From: Caryophanales bacterium UBA7642
GTDB lineage: Bacteria; Bacillota_I; Bacilli_A; RFN20; CAG-288
Reading direction: 5' to 3'
DNA: 8,945 nucleotides
Assembly (NCBI GenBank): GCA_002483745.1
Contig: DLIM01000050.1
Coordinates: forward strand, 928-9,872
Both the position numbers and the translations under genes were made by a program. Position 1 is the stretch's first letter; each line of letters begins with the position of its first letter. The notes under the pieces were generated by a model that did not search any database, had not been told where the DNA came from, and saw nothing but the letters and a program-made list of their open reading frames with translations. This document shows positions 6,363-8,945 of this stretch, piece by piece.

Positions 6363-7187
6363 TTATTTTGTCCTTAAATCTTCTTGATAGGTAAGGACGA
6401 CACCTTTCCAGGTAGTATCGATATAGTCTTTTACCGTAGTGCTAAGTAAAGCATCGGCTAGAACATCAATTTTAGTCTTATAAGTTGAATCATTCTTGTA
6501 TTTAGAAGTATTAGCGGCTAAGACATTGGCTTTAGCGCTGGCTAGAGTATCACTTTCAGTAGGAAGATCCTTATTGGCTTCAGAGTTGCCGTCAATGTTT
6601 CCGGTCATGGCAGTATTGCAGGGAAGGAGACCATAATCATAATCGGGTAAAGAAGCTACTAGAAGGTTTTCTGCTACAGCAGTGATATTGGAAGGAAGCT
6701 TAGTGAAGTCCGCATTGCCGTCACTATCTTTTTCATAGGAAGAGATAACACCGTTTGCTACTAGCAAATCCAAGGCTCTAGTACCGTTAGAGGTATCATT
6801 GCAGATTTCAAAGGTGGCTTTAGAATCAGTATAGGTGACACTGGCTTTACCGGCATAGATTCTTAAAGGCTCATAATGAACTTTTGCTACCGCAAACACT
6901 TTGTCTTCCTTCGGATTATAGGTATCAAGATAAGGGATATGCTGGAAATAGTTAGCATCATAATCTCCAGAATAGACCGAATCATTCTGCATGGTCCAAT
7001 CCAAGACTTTGACCTGTAAAGTATAGCCTTCCTTCTCTAAAATCGGTTTAACTGATTCATTTAAGATCTGAGCATGCGGCAGTTCGGAGGCACAGACTGA
7101 AATAGTCTTAGAAGTATCACCGCAGCTTGTTAATCCAGAGACTAATAATAGACCTGCTAATCCAACAACTGTTAATTTGCTTTTCAT
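6363..7187 (-). CDS. metQ: Methionine ABC transporter substrate-binding lipoprotein MetQ (NlpA family)
   Basis: A 274-residue solute-binding protein that captures methionine outside the membrane and delivers it to MetI-MetN. The N terminus is a lipoprotein signal: two lysines, a hydrophobic stretch, and lipobox GLTSC with the lipidated cysteine at residue 22. The mature part follows the NlpA family: ISVCASELPHAQILNE at the start, and DYDANYFQHIPYLDTYN (about 74-90), the highly conserved segment of MetQ proteins. Asn-rich NDTSNGTRALDLL marks the region that usually contacts the substrate. Length is normal for the family. The ATG overlaps the metI stop by four bases (ATGA), and AAGGAG (7197-7202) lies inside the end of metI. 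Some NlpA proteins bind other amino acids, but the operon and the T-box leader favour methionine. It is the last gene before the terminator. Confidence 0.95.
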   Translation of the reverse strand: MKSKLTVVGLAGLLLVSGLTSCGDTSKTISVCASELPHAQILNESVKPILEKEGYTLQVKVLDWTMQNDSVYSGDYDANYFQHIPYLDTYNPKEDKVFAVAKVHYEPLRIYAGKASVTYTDSKATFEICNDTSNGTRALDLLVANGVISSYEKDSDGNADFTKLPSNITAVAENLLVASLPDYDYGLLPCNTAMTGNIDGNSEANKDLPTESDTLASAKANVLAANTSKYKNDSTYKTKIDVLADALLSTTVKDYIDTTWKGVVLTYQEDLRTK

Positions 7188-7855
7188 TTGGCTTTTCTCC
7201 TTTTATCAAGTTTCTTACTGAGCAATAATCCGCCTTCCTGTATCAGCTGAACTACGCCAACAATCAGAAGAGTAATAACCCAGACATTAGGATAGGAAGC
7301 ATAGTCGACCGTATGACGTGAATAGAATTCATAGGCATCAGCTATTAATCCGCCGGCTCCTAAGTCATAGGCAAATGCCGTATATCCTAAGATAGAGATC
7401 ATACTGACTGCTAGTCCCATCAAGAGAGAAGGAAGGGCTTCTTTAATCATCACTTTAGTAATGATCTGATAGTTAGAAGCACCCATGCTCTTAGCCATTT
7501 CAATAACACCGCCATCGACTTCATTGAAGGAAGTCTCAACCATTCTAGAAACATAGGCAAAAGAGGCAAAGAAGAGAGGGACAATCATCGTATACCAATG
7601 TCCTGATCCCGTTCCGAAGATTTTTCTAGTGAGTGGCATCAGAATAACAATCAAGAGCAAGCAAGGGATAGAACGCATAATATTGATGAAGACACCTAAG
7701 ATTGTATTTAAGACTTTGTTTCTCTTTAAGCCGTTCTTGGAAGAGACATTCAGGATAACGCCAAGAGGGAAACCAACCAAATAGGCAAGGATAGTAGCAA
7801 TAAAAGTCATTCCTATCGTTTCACCTAAAGAGGTGAATAGCTGTGAGGCTGTCAT
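7184..7855 (-). CDS. metI: Methionine ABC transporter permease MetI
   Basis: A 223-residue inner-membrane permease that forms the methionine channel as a dimer with two MetN subunits. It has about five hydrophobic helices (for example ETIGMTFIATILAYLVGFPL at the start and VWVITLLIVGVVQLI near the end). The ABC-permease cytoplasmic EAA loop is visible as EMAKSMGASNYQIITKVMIK followed by EALP, which docks onto the ATPase. MRSIPCLLLIVILMPLTR is also typical of MetI. Size matches the family. ATG at 7853-7855 overlaps the metN stop by one base (TAATG), and a strong site, AGGAGGT at 7865-7871, lies inside metN. The gene ends with TGA, so UGA is a genuine stop codon in this organism. Confidence 0.96.
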   Translation of the reverse strand: MTASQLFTSLGETIGMTFIATILAYLVGFPLGVILNVSSKNGLKRNKVLNTILGVFINIMRSIPCLLLIVILMPLTRKIFGTGSGHWYTMIVPLFFASFAYVSRMVETSFNEVDGGVIEMAKSMGASNYQIITKVMIKEALPSLLMGLAVSMISILGYTAFAYDLGAGGLIADAYEFYSRHTVDYASYPNVWVITLLIVGVVQLIQEGGLLLSKKLDKRRKAK

Positions 7856-8841
7856 TAATGAATTACCTCCTCGTAGCTGACCTTATGAAGATCAAGGTAC
7901 TTTTCCAGTTTCTTAGTGTCTTTCTCTGTAGCAGGCAGTTTAATTACTACTTGCCCGTACATCTTCTTATCAATAACCTTGGTATCGGCATAGACAATCG
8001 AGACTAAGATAGAGCAGTCCTGAACAATGTTAGCAATAATAGGTTCATCGAGGTTACCGTTGAAGATCAATCTGATCATCTTATTGGAATCAAGCATCGT
8101 CTTTACATGTTTAGAATAGATTAACTGCTTCGCGATTGTTGTCTTCGGATTAAGGAAGACATCAGCTAAGTCGCCTTGCTCAACAATCTTGGTGTGATCT
8201 AAGATTGCGACTTTGGTACAGATTGACTCAATAGCCTGAATCTGATGAGAAATCATGATGATAGTCAAACCTAATTCCTGGTTGAGTTCTTTAAGAAGAT
8301 CAAGAATAGAATCAGTGGTTTCAGGATCAAGAGCACTTGTAGCCTCATCGCTAAGCAGGACTTCCGGCTTTAAGACTAAGGCTCTAGCAATAGCAACTCT
8401 TTGTGACTGGCCGCCTGATAACTCCGAAGGGTAAGAATAAGCCTTATCTTCTAGTCCGACTTTCCTTAAAGCCTCTAAACAGATACGGTTCCAGTCTTTC
8501 TTTGAGGATTTATCAGCAGAAATCTCTAGGGCAAGCCTTACATTACCTAAAACATTCCTTTGGGCAAGCAGATTGAAAGACTGGAAGATCATGGCTATCT
8601 TTCTTCTAGTTGCCCGATCAACTTGCTTGTCTTTAGAAGCAATCAATTGATCTTTGAAGTAGATTTCGCCACCATCAAAAGTCTCTAATCCGTTAATACA
8701 GCGGACTAAAGTCGATTTACCCATACCGGATAAACCTAAGATGCCATAGATGTCACCCTTATTGATATTTAAAGAGATTCCATCCAGGACTTTCTGGTTA
8801 TCGAATGATTTAGTCAGATTACGTATCGAAATTTCGCTCAT
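7855..8841 (-). CDS. metN: Methionine ABC transporter ATP-binding protein MetN with NIL regulatory domain
   Basis: A 328-residue ATPase that powers methionine import. The ABC domain covers residues 1 to about 240: Walker A GLSGMGKST 36-44, Q-loop Gln87 in MIFQSFNLL, signature LSGGQSQR 141-148, Walker B VLLSDE 161-166, D-loop SALD 169-172, and the switch histidine His199. The C-terminal NIL domain (about 252-328, IRLIFNGNLDEPIIANIV onward) is the allosteric site where bound methionine inhibits transport in known MetN proteins. Length and order are those of canonical MetN. The start is ATG 8839-8841 with AGAAGG at 8846-8851 only 4 bases away; both sit in a perfect 9-bp hairpin. It is the first gene of metNIQ and follows a T-box leader, so expression should rise when uncharged tRNA accumulates. 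The specifier codon lies outside the window. Confidence 0.97.
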   Translation of the reverse strand: MSEISIRNLTKSFDNQKVLDGISLNINKGDIYGILGLSGMGKSTLVRCINGLETFDGGEIYFKDQLIASKDKQVDRATRRKIAMIFQSFNLLAQRNVLGNVRLALEISADKSSKKDWNRICLEALRKVGLEDKAYSYPSELSGGQSQRVAIARALVLKPEVLLSDEATSALDPETTDSILDLLKELNQELGLTIIMISHQIQAIESICTKVAILDHTKIVEQGDLADVFLNPKTTIAKQLIYSKHVKTMLDSNKMIRLIFNGNLDEPIIANIVQDCSILVSIVYADTKVIDKKMYGQVVIKLPATEKDTKKLEKYLDLHKVSYEEVIH

Positions 8842-8860
8842 AGAACCTTCTTTCTATGAG
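8837..8860 (-). promoter_or_regulatory. Hairpin sequestering the metN ribosome binding site and start codon
   Basis: On the minus strand, CTCATAGAA (8852-8860) and TTCTATGAG (8837-8845) form a perfect 9-bp stem. The 6-base loop is AGAAGG, the ribosome binding site; the ATG start lies in the 3' arm. The 5' arm is shared with the adjacent alternative hairpin at 8856-8883. Confidence 0.6.
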
Positions 8861-8883
8861 GCTTAAAAAGAAAAAAGCCTCAT
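8856..8883 (-). promoter_or_regulatory. Putative anti-sequestor hairpin in the metN leader
   Basis: ATGAGGCTT (8875-8883) and AAGCCTCAT (8856-8864) are a perfect 9-bp inverted repeat around a 10-base T-rich loop. It shares 5 bases with the ribosome-binding-site hairpin on one side and 5 bases with the 3' arm of the T-box terminator on the other, so it can form only when neither of those does. Confidence 0.55.
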
Positions 8884-8912
8884 CTTTAAGTAGTGCTTTA
8901 CTTAAGGACGAG
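8871..8912 (-). terminator. T-box attenuator terminator upstream of metN
   Basis: The minus-strand arms CTCGTCCTTAAGTA (8899-8912) and TACTTAAAGATGAG (8879-8892) pair over 14 positions with one C-A mismatch and one G-U pair, around loop AAGCAC. GC and then TTTTTT (8871-8876) follow. The 5' arm contains the 3' half of the T-box antiterminator, so the two folds exclude each other. Confidence 0.85.
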
Positions 8913-8945
8913 AGCTAACTCGTGTTACCACCTTAATTCGTTAAC
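8902..8945 (-). ncRNA. T-box riboswitch antiterminator domain (partial, 5' part outside window)
   Basis: The minus strand carries the T-box core AAGGTGGTAACACGAG. It folds as stem A1 TTAAGG/CCTTAA (8931-8936 with 8902-8907), a 7-base bulge TGGTAAC (8924-8930), and stem A2 ACGAG/CTCGT (8919-8923 with 8908-8912) with a 6-base loop. This is the classic antiterminator that binds the free NCCA end of uncharged tRNA; UGGU fits a tRNA with discriminator base A. Stem I with the specifier codon and most of the leader lie beyond position 8945. Methionine specificity is inferred from the metNIQ genes downstream. Confidence 0.88.

Noticed and set aside
1..8945. CRISPR arrays, tRNA or rRNA genes, insertion sequences, phage genes
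   Set aside because: No spaced direct repeats, no tRNA- or rRNA-like sequence and no transposase or integrase were seen. Genes fill almost all of the window.

Overview
The window comes from a low-GC bacterium of the Bacillota type. The signs are AGGAGG-like ribosome binding sites, a T-box leader in front of a methionine ABC transporter operon, a lipoprotein-type MetQ, and the AT-rich gene gaps. A gut-associated Bacilli or Erysipelotrichia-like relative would fit, but the sequence alone does not settle the taxon.

Layout. Positions 1-2667 (minus strand) hold a three-gene cassette in the order STAS protein, membrane PP2C phosphatase with an RsbW-like ATPase domain, and STAS-kinase fusion. It resembles a partner-switching (SpoIIE/RsbU, RsbW, RsbV-type) signalling module, but all three genes carry frameshifts and/or in-frame stops, so I call them pseudogenes. 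Positions 2668-2906 are a divergent intergenic region with promoter-like elements for both directions and a 10-bp inverted repeat. Positions 2907-3782 (plus strand) hold a small gene of unknown function followed by a PaaI-type hotdog thioesterase. A bidirectional terminator separates these from a convergent minus-strand pair of CNNM/CBS (CorC-type) membrane proteins at 3826-6209. The metN-metI-metQ operon fills 6363-8841 on the minus strand. The 3' half of its leader, with T-box antiterminator and terminator, lies at about 8842-8945 and runs off the window.

How the genes work together. MetN (ATPase), MetI (permease) and MetQ (lipoprotein) form one methionine importer and are translationally coupled by overlapping stop/start codons. 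The leader responds to uncharged tRNA. The part next to metN adds two further hairpins that overlap one another and the terminator's 3' arm, which suggests that translation initiation is tied to the same switch. The two CNNM proteins overlap by one base and may act together in divalent cation (Mg2+) handling. The decayed cassette would once have controlled an anti-sigma-factor-type output that is not encoded in the window.

The most notable points are the nested T-box / ribosome-binding-site switch at 8837-8936 and the clustered, single-lesion decay of the whole partner-switching cassette beside intact neighbours.
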